From positions 1 to 40,887 of the forward strand of contig CABZPB010000006.1 of assembly GCA_902527485.1 (NCBI GenBank): a stretch of 40,887 bases of DNA, given 5' to 3'. The translations under genes and the position numbers were made by a program. The DNA is from an uncultured Pelagibacteraceae bacterium (GTDB taxonomy: Bacteria; Pseudomonadota; Alphaproteobacteria; Pelagibacterales; Pelagibacteraceae). Under the pieces are notes generated by a model. The model was not told where the DNA came from, searched no databases, and saw only the letters and a program-made list of their open reading frames with translations. Positions 31,625 through 39,289 of this stretch are shown here, in pieces. Each line of letters starts with the position of its first letter. Position 1 is the stretch's first letter.

Positions 31625-32185
31625 TTACGCATACCAACTAACTATACTGTATCTAGTGCCTTTAGTAACTTGACTTACTTCATGAGGATACATAAAATTG
31701 CTAGGAAATATCAGCAAATCCCCCTTTTTTAGATCAAATATTTTTTGTGTGTGTCTTCCAGTAGGGTGTTTAAATATTATGTTACCACCTTCATAAGTAT
31801 CATTTAAATTAATTATGAAAGATAGCTGTCTATTTACTGTATAAAATGAGTCAATGTGAGATTTATAAAAGTGACCTACCTCATATTTTAATAACTGCAT
31901 GTCTTGAACACGAACTTCTTTTAAGAAAGAAAAGGTATTCATATATTTTATTAATTCTTTTTGCATAACATCTAAAATAATTTTTATATAAGGTTTATCC
32001 TCATTGTTATTGGGATTTAATCCATAATTATAAACATCTCTATGATTTTTATTTTCTAAAATTTTATTACCTACTAAAGTCTTTGCTTTTTCCTTACAGG
32101 TTAAATCCATATACTTAATTATTAATGTGCAATTATCTTCTGAAACAGCATTATCAACTCGGTGTATAGATTTGTCAAAGTTCAT
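31625..32185 (-). CDS. 2-oxoglutarate/Fe(II)-dependent oxygenase (prolyl-4-hydroxylase-like)
   Basis: The double-stranded beta-helix core is clear. In the 186-residue form, His110 and Asp112 (in GHFYKSHIDSF) and His168 (in MYPHEVSQV) are the iron triad. Arg178 in TKGTRYSIVSWYA is the 2-oxoglutarate anchor. QLSFIINLNDTYEGGNIIF is the typical strand before the distal His. The frame is open to 32272 (215 residues), but the first 29 residues look non-conserved, so Met at 32185 is my choice. Neither start has a clear ribosome site. P4H-like oxygenases of this size are common in marine phages and in SAR11 variable regions. Substrate unknown. It is the only substantial gene between the tRNA-Leu repeats. 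Confidence 0.85.
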   Translation of the reverse strand: MNFDKSIHRVDNAVSEDNCTLIIKYMDLTCKEKAKTLVGNKILENKNHRDVYNYGLNPNNNEDKPYIKIILDVMQKELIKYMNTFSFLKEVRVQDMQLLKYEVGHFYKSHIDSFYTVNRQLSFIINLNDTYEGGNIIFKHPTGRHTQKIFDLKKGDLLIFPSNFMYPHEVSQVTKGTRYSIVSWYA

Positions 32186-32385
32186 TGAATTATTGTACTT
32201 AAAACACCCGATTTGTAAATAACGATCTACTAATGCATAACTTATTAAGCAATGTATTTTACTACTTGCCATTTAAAAGATCTTAACTTTTTTATAGATG
32301 CCATTTTAACCTCTTTCAGCTTTCTCACTGTGCTTTTTTAAAAGTAAGGTTAATTATGTGGCTTACTTACTGGCCAAAAGATAAT

Positions 32386-32423
32386 GTCCATGAGAATTCG
32401 AGTCTTTCTGGCTGCACCAAAAA
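32386..32423 (+). repeat. Right copy of tRNA-Leu 3'-end repeat, degenerate tRNA remnant
   Basis: Matches 31206-31243 at 35 of 38 bases. The differences (at 32396, 32406 and 32413) break a T-stem pair and alter the acceptor strand. Nothing upstream resembles the 5' half of a tRNA, so it is a non-functional 3' remnant. It ends one base before the ygfZ stop codon. Confidence 0.85.
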
Positions 32424-32424
32424 A

Positions 32425-33312
32425 TTAAATCTTCAGCCATTCAGGTATAAATATTTTAAATGATCCATTTTTACTTTTTAAAGTAACATCTTTATTAAAA
32501 TTTTCATTTGAAAATTTTATCAAAGCAAAGGGATACTCCTCATTTATCAGAATTTTTCCAATTTCAATCTCATTACAATATACAGTTTCACCCTCGTCAA
32601 GCTTTCCATCAATTATCTCAACTGGTAATAGTCTTTTGGAAAGTTTATTTTTAAGTTTAATTCTAGCAGTATTCTCCTGTCCAACGTAACACCCTTTTTT
32701 AAAATCAATACCATTAAGTTCCTCAAAGTTACATTCAATACCAAATAATTTATTTTTTAATTTATTTAAATTCTTTGGAACAATTCCAAGTTTATGACTT
32801 TGATTATAATAGTACTCAATTTTATTGTCCCTTAATTCAAGTTTTTTTAGAGACAAATAAAGTTTTTCTAAATTAATTATTAACCTTGCACCCAAATTTT
32901 TATTTCTTGGATCTAGAACTATTGGATCCTCTCTATATCTCATAGTAAAACCAAGAATATCTTTTGAGTTATCTATTGATAAATATTTTTCATAACCAAA
33001 ACTCGCAACAACAAATTCATTACTTAGATTAAGGATTTCTACTTTTGATCTTATTCTATATAAATTTAATTGTTTCAATATTTCTTCAGATTGGGACTTT
33101 TCACAATCAATAAAAAAACCTGACTTATGCTTTACAACAATAAACTCGTAAAGAAACTTACCTTGAGGAGTTAATAATGAAGCAAAACAACTTGAATTAT
33201 CTGTGACTTTATTTATATCGTTGCTAATTAAATTTTGTAGAAAGTCTTTCGCATCCTGACCATTCACATAAAGTATGGCTCTATCTTTTAATATATAAAC
33301 ACTATTATTCAT
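32425..33312 (-). CDS. ygfZ: YgfZ-like tetrahydrofolate-binding protein (Fe-S maintenance)
   Basis: A GcvT-fold protein. The family hallmark KGCYVGQENTAR (K-G-C-Y-x-G-Q-E) is present, with the redox-relevant Cys. It helps maintain or repair certain iron-sulfur enzymes in a folate-dependent way. The start ILKDRAILYVNGQDAKDFLQNLISNDI fits the family's N-terminus, so I chose Met at 33312 (295 residues). The open frame to 33375 would overlap the divergent dihydroorotase start. NadA, ferredoxin and other Fe-S proteins in the window are possible clients, but that is inference only. Confidence 0.9.
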   Translation of the reverse strand: MNNSVYILKDRAILYVNGQDAKDFLQNLISNDINKVTDNSSCFASLLTPQGKFLYEFIVVKHKSGFFIDCEKSQSEEILKQLNLYRIRSKVEILNLSNEFVVASFGYEKYLSIDNSKDILGFTMRYREDPIVLDPRNKNLGARLIINLEKLYLSLKKLELRDNKIEYYYNQSHKLGIVPKNLNKLKNKLFGIECNFEELNGIDFKKGCYVGQENTARIKLKNKLSKRLLPVEIIDGKLDEGETVYCNEIEIGKILINEEYPFALIKFSNENFNKDVTLKSKNGSFKIFIPEWLKI

Positions 33313-33355
33313 ATTTGATTGATCGTTTAAATTAATATAATAACTTTTCTTAAAA

Positions 33356-34663
33356 ATGTTAGATCTAATAATCAAAAATGGACAATGTTATATTAATGGT
33401 AATCTAGAGGATAAAGATATTGCGGTCAAAGACGGTAAAATATTAAAGATTGGTCAAATATCAGAGGAGGCAAAAGAAGTCTATGATGCCAAAAATAAAA
33501 TTACCTTACCTGGCTGTATAGATACTCAGACCCATTTCAGAGAACCGGGTTCTACAGACACTGAGGATCTTCACTCAGGAAGTAGAGCAGCAGTAACTGG
33601 AGGAATTACAGCGGTATTTGAAATGCCAAACACTAACCCTCCAACCTCAAATTTAAAAGAATTTCAAAGAAAATTGGATCTTGCAAAAAATAGAATGTAC
33701 TGCAATTATGCTTTCTATTTTGGTGCTACAGCAGGTAATGTTAGTCAACTCGCTGAGTTAAAAAATTTAGAGGGCTGTTGTGGGATCAAATTGTTTGTAG
33801 GTTCCTCAACAGGTAATCTCTTAGTAGCACTAGAGGAAGATATTGATAAAGTATTTCAAAATAGTTCAAAGGTAGTAGCAGTTCACTCCGAAGATGAAGA
33901 AATCTTAAATAGGAATAAAAAATTAATTAAAAATGGTGATGTGCACTCACATCCTATTTGGAGAAGTGAGGAGTGTGCAATTTCTTCCACTCGAAGGATA
34001 GTTAGACTTGCAAAAAAATATAACAAGAAAGCCCATATATTACATATTACCACAAAACAAGAAGTAGATTTTTTATCTCAACATAAAGGTAATATTACTT
34101 TTGAAATTACGCCACAACATTTAACAATTTATGCTCCTGATTGTTATGATAGGCTTGGAACCTACGCTCAAATGAATCCCCCAATAAGAGATAAGTCTCA
34201 TTATGATCGATTGTGGTATGCAGTAAGAAATAATTTAAATGATACTATTGGCTCAGATCACGCACCACATTTAAAAGTAAATAAAGACAAAGAGTATCCT
34301 AATTCTCCATCAGGCATGCCAGGTGTTCAAACACTTATGCCAGTAATGCTAGATCATGTTAATCATGGAAAATTATCACTCACCCAACTAATAGATCTAG
34401 TTTGTGAAAATCCAATAAAAATATTTGGGATACAGAACAAAGGATTTATTAAAGAAGGATATGACGCTGATTTTACTATTGTTGATATGAATAAGAAAAT
34501 AACTATTAAAAATGAGAATATAGAGAGTAAGTGTGGATGGTCACCTTTTAATGATGTTGAATTTAAAGGAACACCAGTTGCAACGATTATTGCTGGGAAA
34601 ATAAAAATGCAGGATGGAAAGATTTTAGGTGATCCTAAGGGCACTCCTCTAAAATTTAGTTAA
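33356..34663 (+). CDS. pyrC: Dihydroorotase-family amidohydrolase (class I) with altered HxH motif
   Basis: A 435-residue cyclic amidohydrolase related to dihydroorotase and allantoinase. The N-terminal metal motif, normally D-x-H-x-H-F-R-E-P-G, here reads IDTQTHFREPG, with Gln58 in place of the first His. The other metal or catalytic residues are visible: His60, Lys145 in GIKLFVGSS (carboxylated lysine), a His in VAVHSEDEE, a His in HILHITTK and Asp in GSDHAPH. MPNTNPPTSN also fits dihydroorotase. Pyrimidine synthesis is the likely role. An inactive ATCase partner (PyrC'-like) or another cyclic amide substrate remains possible. It overlaps the convergent SMR gene by eight bases. Confidence 0.82.
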   Translation: MLDLIIKNGQCYINGNLEDKDIAVKDGKILKIGQISEEAKEVYDAKNKITLPGCIDTQTHFREPGSTDTEDLHSGSRAAVTGGITAVFEMPNTNPPTSNLKEFQRKLDLAKNRMYCNYAFYFGATAGNVSQLAELKNLEGCCGIKLFVGSSTGNLLVALEEDIDKVFQNSSKVVAVHSEDEEILNRNKKLIKNGDVHSHPIWRSEECAISSTRRIVRLAKKYNKKAHILHITTKQEVDFLSQHKGNITFEITPQHLTIYAPDCYDRLGTYAQMNPPIRDKSHYDRLWYAVRNNLNDTIGSDHAPHLKVNKDKEYPNSPSGMPGVQTLMPVMLDHVNHGKLSLTQLIDLVCENPIKIFGIQNKGFIKEGYDADFTIVDMNKKITIKNENIESKCGWSPFNDVEFKGTPVATIIAGKIKMQDGKILGDPKGTPLKFS

Positions 34664-34988
34664 TTTTAATTGTATAACTATTTACCAATATAACACCAAT
34701 GACTATAAGAAATAATCCAGCAATAGCTTGCCATGCTAGGGTTTGTTTAAAAAAAATGTAGCCTAATATTGCAATAGTAAATATCCCAAGACCACTCCAA
34801 GTTGCGTAGACAATTGCAATTGGTAACTTATTTACTACAAAAGTTAGAAGATAAAATGCAGTTAAATAGAAAATAGCAAGAGCTAAAGTTGGTAAAATTT
34901 TTGTAAAATTTTGTGATATTGGCAATAGCATTGTCCCAGCAACCTCGCAAAAGATTGCTCCTATTAGAAAAAAGTATGTTTTCAACAC
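34656..34988 (-). CDS. Small multidrug resistance (SMR/EmrE-like) transporter
   Basis: 110 residues with four membrane helices (about 3-22, 33-50, 57-77, 84-103). The conserved membrane Glu15 (in FCEVAGTM) and Trp63 (in YATWSGLGI) are the substrate and proton-coupling residues of EmrE-type SMR proteins. GYIFFKQTLAWQAIAG and IGVILVN are family-typical. It is a proton-driven exporter of cationic compounds, with guanidinium or quaternary amines as candidate substrates. It shares one base with the upstream prpE stop, so they are probably co-transcribed. The 3' end overlaps dihydroorotase by eight bases. Confidence 0.92.
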   Translation of the reverse strand: MLKTYFFLIGAIFCEVAGTMLLPISQNFTKILPTLALAIFYLTAFYLLTFVVNKLPIAIVYATWSGLGIFTIAILGYIFFKQTLAWQAIAGLFLIVIGVILVNSYTIKIN

Positions 34989-36883
34989 TATTTAAGAATG
35001 TTATTATTTTTTAGATCAGCTTTTATCTCATCTAAAATTTTAGGATCATCAATTGTTGGAGGCATTTTATATTCCTGTTTATCAGCAATTTTTCTGATTG
35101 TTCCCCTTAAGATTTTACCTGATCTAGTTTTAGGCAGTCTCTTAATAACTATTGCAATTTTAAATGCGGCAACTGGACCAATTTTTTCCCTGACCATTTG
35201 AACACATTCTTTAGATATATCTTCATGACTTTTATCAACACCGGCTTTTAAAACAACTAAACCAATAGGTAATTGACCTTTGAGTTTGTCAGCAATTCCA
35301 AGAACAGCACATTCAGCTACAGACTGATGTTCGGATAAAACTTCTTCTATCGCACCAGTTGATAATCTGTGACCCGCAACATTAATTATGTCATCTGTTC
35401 TAGACATGATCCATATATAACCATCATCATCTATATGACCTGCATCATAAGTTTGATAATATCCATCATAGTTTGACATATAGTTTTCTTTATATCTTTG
35501 ATCAGCATTCCATAAAGTTGGGAAAGTCCCTGGAGGTAATGGTAGTTTAACAACTATATCTCCCATCTCATTTGTTTTAGCTAAAGTCTGATCTGATTTA
35601 ATGACTTTTACATCATATCCTGGCACAGCTTTACATGCTGAACCATATTTAGTTTTCATCATTTCAATTCCAGTGCAATTTGAACTTATTGCCCAGCTTG
35701 TTTCTGTTTGCCACCAGTGATCTATCACAGGAACTTTTAATAAATTTTCAGCCCATTTAATTGTATCTGGATCAGCCCGCTCTCCAGCGAGAAAAAGACT
35801 CTCAAATTTACTTAAATCATATTTAGAGAAAAATTTACCATCAGGATCCTCTTTTTTGATTGCTCTAAAAGCCGTTGGTGCTGTAAATAATGATTTTACA
35901 TTATAATTTGAAATAATTTTCCAAAAGGCTCCAGCATCAGGTGTGCCTACTGGTTTACCCTCGAATAGTACAGTCGTGCAACCTTTAAACAATGGAGCAT
36001 AAACAATATATGAATGACCCACAATCCATCCAATATCACTTGCTGACCACCAAATATCATCTTCGTCGATGTTGTAAATGTTTTTCATTGTCCACTTAAG
36101 TGCAACTATGTGACCTCCAATATCTCTAACAATTCCTTTTGGAGTCCCCGTTGTGCCTGATGTGTAAAGAATATAAGCAAACTCATTAGAATTCATCTCA
36201 ATACAATCTGTGTCATTAGCATTTGCAAGAGCTTCATCCCAGCTTATCTCTCTAGGTGCATTTAATTTGACCTCATGACCTTTTCTTTGAAACAAAATCA
36301 TTTTGCTGATTTTGTGATTAGCTAATTTAACTGCTTCATCTACAAGTGGTTTATACTCAACAGTCCTTCCTGGTTCAAAACCACAGGACGCAGTAACTAA
36401 GAGTTTAGCTTTACTGTCATCAATTCTACTAGCAAGTTCATTTGAAGCAAATCCACCAAATACTACAGAATGTATTGCCCCAATTCTAGCGCAACTTAGC
36501 ATGGCAATAACAGCTTCAGGTATCATTGGCATATAAATTATTACTCGATCACCTTTATTGACCCCTTGATCCATAAGTGCTCCTGCAAATTTTGATACTT
36601 TTGATCTTAGTTCCTCATAAGTAAATTTACTTGTGGTTCCAGTGATTGGACTATCATAAATTAATGCAGTTTTATTTCCTTTACCTTGATCAATGTGATG
36701 ATCTAATGCATTATAACACGTGTTAGTAACACCATCCTCGTACCATTTGTAAAAAGGTGGGTTTGACTTATTTAAAATCTTATTAGGTTTTCTAAACCAG
36801 AAGATATTTTCAGAAGCTTCTCTCCAAAAATTTTCTGGATCTTCAATAGATTTTGTATAAATTTCCTTAAATTTATCTGACAT
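34988..36883 (-). CDS. prpE: PrpE-like propionyl-CoA (or acetyl-CoA) synthetase
   Basis: A 631-residue acyl-AMP-forming enzyme. The start YTKSIEDPENFWREASENIFWF followed by SNPPFYKWYEDGVTNTCYNALDHH is the PrpE pattern rather than Acs. The adenylate-forming motif YTSGTTGTPKG and the C-terminal lysine region PKTRSGKILRGTIRK (Lys of SGK-I-LR) are intact. It activates propionate, and often acetate, to the acyl-CoA. A DWWQTETSWAI block (here DHWWQTETSWAI) lines the acyl pocket. It is transcribed divergently from proteorhodopsin across a 210-base region and leads into the SMR gene. Confidence 0.92.
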   Translation of the reverse strand: MSDKFKEIYTKSIEDPENFWREASENIFWFRKPNKILNKSNPPFYKWYEDGVTNTCYNALDHHIDQGKGNKTALIYDSPITGTTSKFTYEELRSKVSKFAGALMDQGVNKGDRVIIYMPMIPEAVIAMLSCARIGAIHSVVFGGFASNELASRIDDSKAKLLVTASCGFEPGRTVEYKPLVDEAVKLANHKISKMILFQRKGHEVKLNAPREISWDEALANANDTDCIEMNSNEFAYILYTSGTTGTPKGIVRDIGGHIVALKWTMKNIYNIDEDDIWWSASDIGWIVGHSYIVYAPLFKGCTTVLFEGKPVGTPDAGAFWKIISNYNVKSLFTAPTAFRAIKKEDPDGKFFSKYDLSKFESLFLAGERADPDTIKWAENLLKVPVIDHWWQTETSWAISSNCTGIEMMKTKYGSACKAVPGYDVKVIKSDQTLAKTNEMGDIVVKLPLPPGTFPTLWNADQRYKENYMSNYDGYYQTYDAGHIDDDGYIWIMSRTDDIINVAGHRLSTGAIEEVLSEHQSVAECAVLGIADKLKGQLPIGLVVLKAGVDKSHEDISKECVQMVREKIGPVAAFKIAIVIKRLPKTRSGKILRGTIRKIADKQEYKMPPTIDDPKILDEIKADLKNNNILK

Positions 36884-37093
36884 AATAATGTTGATTCTTA
36901 GTTAATTTGTTGTGGTTTTTAAATCACAAATTGTATTTAATTTTAAAAAACAAGTAAAATCAATGTAAATTAATTACAATTATGTCTTCTATTAAGTGAT
37001 TTTATTTGGTATTTAACCACAACTTTTGCTTAGGGGAGCCTAAGCATAGTTTATATAAACTAAAATAAAAACTAACTAAAGAGGGAGTTTTTT
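36884..37093. promoter_or_regulatory. Divergent prpE / proteorhodopsin control region with palindromes
   Basis: 210 bases with no gene. A 9-base inverted repeat, GTTGTGGTT at 36909-36917 and AACCACAAC at 37015-37023, brackets it. A hairpin of eight pairs with loop GGAG lies at 37027-37046. It abuts a 16-base perfect palindrome TAGTTTATATAAACTA at 37047-37062. TTGCTT (37026-37031), an 18-base gap and TTTATA (37050-37055) could be a promoter for proteorhodopsin. In that case the hairpin would lie between the promoter elements rather than in mRNA. The Shine-Dalgarno AGGGAG is at 37082-37087, six bases before the ATG. Confidence 0.55.
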
Positions 37094-37870
37094 ATGAAAA
37101 AACTTAAACTGTTTGCTCTAGCAGCTTTAGCCCTAGTGGGTTATGCAGGTGTTGCTAATGCAGCAGACGCAACGATGTTGATGCAAGACGACTTTGTTGG
37201 AATATCTTTTTGGATTATTTCAATGGGTATGTTAGCAGCTACAGCTTTCTTCTTCATGGAGAGAGGAACTGTTAACCCTGCATGGAAAACATCAGTAACT
37301 GTTGCAGGTCTTGTAACTGGTATTGCTTTCATTCACTACATGTACATGAGAGAAGTATGGGTTGCTACTGGTGACTCACCAACAGTATACAGATATATTG
37401 ACTGGTTAATTACTGTGCCATTACAGATGGTAGAATTCTACTTAATTTTGGTGGCAGTAAGAAAAGCAAATTCTGGAATGTTCTGGAGATTGTTAATCGG
37501 TTCATTAGTAATGTTAATCGGAGGATACTTAGGAGAAGCTGGATACATCAACGCTACACTTGGTTTTGTAATCGGTATGGCTGGATGGATTTACATTCTG
37601 TATGAAATATTCTCTGGTGAGGCTGGAAGAGCTGCTGCGAAAAGCGGTAACAAAGCTCTTGTAACTGCGTTCGGTGCAATGAGAATGATTGTAACTGTAG
37701 GTTGGGCTATTTATCCATTAGGTTATGTATTTGGTTACCTAACAGGTGGTGTAGATGCTAACTCACTAAACGTTGTTTACAACTTAGCTGACTTCATTAA
37801 CAAAATTGCATTTGGTCTAGTAATCTGGGCAGCTGCAATGAGTTCAGGAGCTGGCGCGAGAGCAAGATAA
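37094..37870 (+). CDS. Proteorhodopsin, blue-absorbing type
   Basis: A 258-residue, seven-helix light-driven proton pump. A signal peptide is visible (1-23, cut near ANA-A). His81 pairs with the proton acceptor Asp103 (RYIDWL), the proton donor is Glu114 (VEFYLI), and Lys237 (FINKIAF) binds retinal. These are the marks of an outward pump. Position 111 is Gln (TVPLQMVEF), the residue that tunes proteorhodopsin to blue light; green forms have Leu or Met. Base usage is richer in GC and C-ending codons than neighbours, as expected for a highly expressed gene. No retinal synthesis genes are in the window. Confidence 0.98.
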   Translation: MKKLKLFALAALALVGYAGVANAADATMLMQDDFVGISFWIISMGMLAATAFFFMERGTVNPAWKTSVTVAGLVTGIAFIHYMYMREVWVATGDSPTVYRYIDWLITVPLQMVEFYLILVAVRKANSGMFWRLLIGSLVMLIGGYLGEAGYINATLGFVIGMAGWIYILYEIFSGEAGRAAAKSGNKALVTAFGAMRMIVTVGWAIYPLGYVFGYLTGGVDANSLNVVYNLADFINKIAFGLVIWAAAMSSGAGARAR

Positions 37871-37882
37871 TTACTAAGTAAT
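37868..37882. repeat. Copy 1 of 15-base palindromic repeat
   Basis: TAATTACTAAGTAAT, overlapping the proteorhodopsin stop codon. The core ATTACT-A-AGTAAT is a perfect inverted repeat with one central base. An identical copy lies at 40740-40754. Confidence 0.35.
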
Positions 37883-37893
37883 TAAAATAATTT

Positions 37894-37932
37894 TAGGGCG
37901 AGTATGTTTTGCATACTTGCCCTATTTTTTTT
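37894..37932 (+). terminator. Rho-independent terminator after proteorhodopsin
   Basis: A 13-pair stem, TAGGGCGAGTATG (37894-37906) with CATACTTGCCCTA (37912-37924), one G-U pair, loop TTTTG, then a T run of eight. It is the most GC-rich intergenic hairpin in the window. It should uncouple abundant proteorhodopsin mRNA from the ferredoxin unit 19 bases beyond. Confidence 0.92.
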
Positions 37933-37951
37933 AACACCTATATCTAACTGA

Positions 37952-38272
37952 ATGGCAAAAATAACTTATATCACTCACAATGATGAAAAACATATTGTTG
38001 AAGTTCAAAACGGTCTTACTGTTATGGAGGGAGCAGTTCAAAACGATATACCAGGCATAGATGCCGATTGCGGTGGTGGCATGGCATGTGCAACTTGCCA
38101 TGTTTATGTCAAAGATGATTGGTTTAATAAAATTCCAAAAAAAGAAGATGGAGAAGATGATATGTTAGATATGGCATTTGAACCAAAAACAAATAGTCGA
38201 CTAAGTTGTCAAATAATTGTTTCAGATGAACTAGATGGACTTGAAGTAAACATACCATCCAAGCAAGCTTAA
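37952..38272 (+). CDS. [2Fe-2S] ferredoxin, adrenodoxin/FdxB type
   Basis: 106 residues. The cluster ligands are Cys40, Cys46, Cys49 (C-x5-C-x2-C in [15 protein letters not shown]) and Cys86 (SRLSCQI), the pattern of vertebrate-type/FdxB ferredoxins. An acidic helix ([14 protein letters not shown]) is the usual partner-docking surface. It begins 19 bases after the proteorhodopsin terminator and ends immediately before the reductase gene, with no gap. A reductase-ferredoxin electron chain is therefore likely. Downstream users (Fe-S assembly, oxygenases) are not identified here. Confidence 0.95.
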   Translation: MAKITYITHNDEKHIVEVQNGLTVMEGAVQNDIPGIDADCGGGMACATCHVYVKDDWFNKIPKKEDGEDDMLDMAFEPKTNSRLSCQIIVSDELDGLEVNIPSKQA

Positions 38273-39289
38273 ATGATAAAAACCGACGCATTAATTATTG
38301 GGGCAGGTCCAACAGGGCTATTTACTGCACATCAATTAAAATTAATTGGATTAGACTGTGAGATAGTTGATAATTTAGATAAAATAGGTGGACAATGTAT
38401 TGAACTTTATCCAGATAAACCAATTTATGATATTCCTGCAGTTCCTGAATGTACAGGTGAGGAACTTACTAACAATTTATTAAATCAATTAAAACCGTTT
38501 GATATCAAATTTCATTTAAGTGAGAGAGTTGAGGAAGTCAAGAAAGACAGCGATAATTGGTTGGTAAAAACTAGTGGTGGAAACTCTTTCCAAACACCAA
38601 ATGTGATTATTGCAGGAGGGGTTGGCTCATTTGAACCTCGAAAATTTCCACCAAAAGAATGTGAAAAATTTGAGAATAAATCATTATTTTATTCTGTAAA
38701 AGATAAAAATATTTTCAAGGGAAAAACTGTTTCAATTTTCGGTGGTGGAGATAGTGCATTAGATTGGGCTGTAGAATTGTCAAAAGAGTCTAATGTTAAC
38801 TTGATTCACAGACGGGATGAATTTAGAGGTGCTCAAGCAACAGTAAGTAAAATGTATAAGCTAAAAGAGGCAGGTAAAATAAATCTTTTTACCAAATATC
38901 AAATGGCCAATGTGCATGGGGAGCAAAAAGTAGAAACTATTGATATCAAACACGATAATAATGACTTTAAAAATTTAAAAACCGATTATGTTTTAGGGTT
39001 TTTTGGTCTTATAATGCAGCTAGGACCAATTGCTAATTGGGGACTTAATTTAAATAAAAAAACTATTGAGGTAGATACTGAAAAATTTGAGACAAATCAA
39101 AAAGGTATTTATGCAGTAGGTGATATTTGTAATTATCCTGGAAAATTAAAACTAATATTATCAGGGTTTCATGAAGGCGCTTTAGCAGCAAGAGCATGTT
39201 TTAAATTAGCAAGACCTGATGAAAAATATAGGTTTGAATTTACAACAACCTCCACAAATTTATTGAAAAGACTTGGAAAAAAGGAGTGA
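38273..39289 (+). CDS. Ferredoxin--NADP reductase, thioredoxin-reductase-like type
   Basis: A 338-residue flavoprotein with an FAD-binding GAGPTG (10-15) and GGQCIELYPDKPIYDIPAVP. A second dinucleotide site, GGGDSALDWAVELS, is central, and a C-terminal FAD block GIYAVGDICNYPGKLKLILSGFHEGALAA lies near 285-313. The redox CxxC of thioredoxin reductase is absent, which marks the TrxR-like FNR family (as in Bacillus YumC and Chlorobium FNR). It directly follows ferredoxin, its probable partner. The stop overlaps the next gene by four bases (GTGA). Confidence 0.93.
   Translation: MIKTDALIIGAGPTGLFTAHQLKLIGLDCEIVDNLDKIGGQCIELYPDKPIYDIPAVPECTGEELTNNLLNQLKPFDIKFHLSERVEEVKKDSDNWLVKTSGGNSFQTPNVIIAGGVGSFEPRKFPPKECEKFENKSLFYSVKDKNIFKGKTVSIFGGGDSALDWAVELSKESNVNLIHRRDEFRGAQATVSKMYKLKEAGKINLFTKYQMANVHGEQKVETIDIKHDNNDFKNLKTDYVLGFFGLIMQLGPIANWGLNLNKKTIEVDTEKFETNQKGIYAVGDICNYPGKLKLILSGFHEGALAARACFKLARPDEKYRFEFTTTSTNLLKRLGKKE

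Larger units (their letters stand above)
31240..32423. mobile_element. Putative decayed element inserted at tRNA-Leu
   Basis: About 1.18 kb bounded by an intact tRNA 3' end on the left and a mutated copy of the same 3' end on the right. This is the usual geometry left by tyrosine-integrase insertion into a tRNA gene. Inside are a minus-strand 2-oxoglutarate oxygenase gene, one possible 39-codon ORF and unexplained non-coding DNA. Gene density is far lower than in the rest of the window. No integrase, replication or structural genes are visible, so any such element has lost its mobility genes. The three differences in the right copy (each a G-to-A or C-to-T change) suggest an old event. Confidence 0.6.

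Noticed and set aside
31550..31732. 60-codon plus-strand frame overlapping the oxygenase 3' end
   Set aside because: It overlaps the conserved catalytic end of the oxygenase in antisense and lacks a ribosome site.
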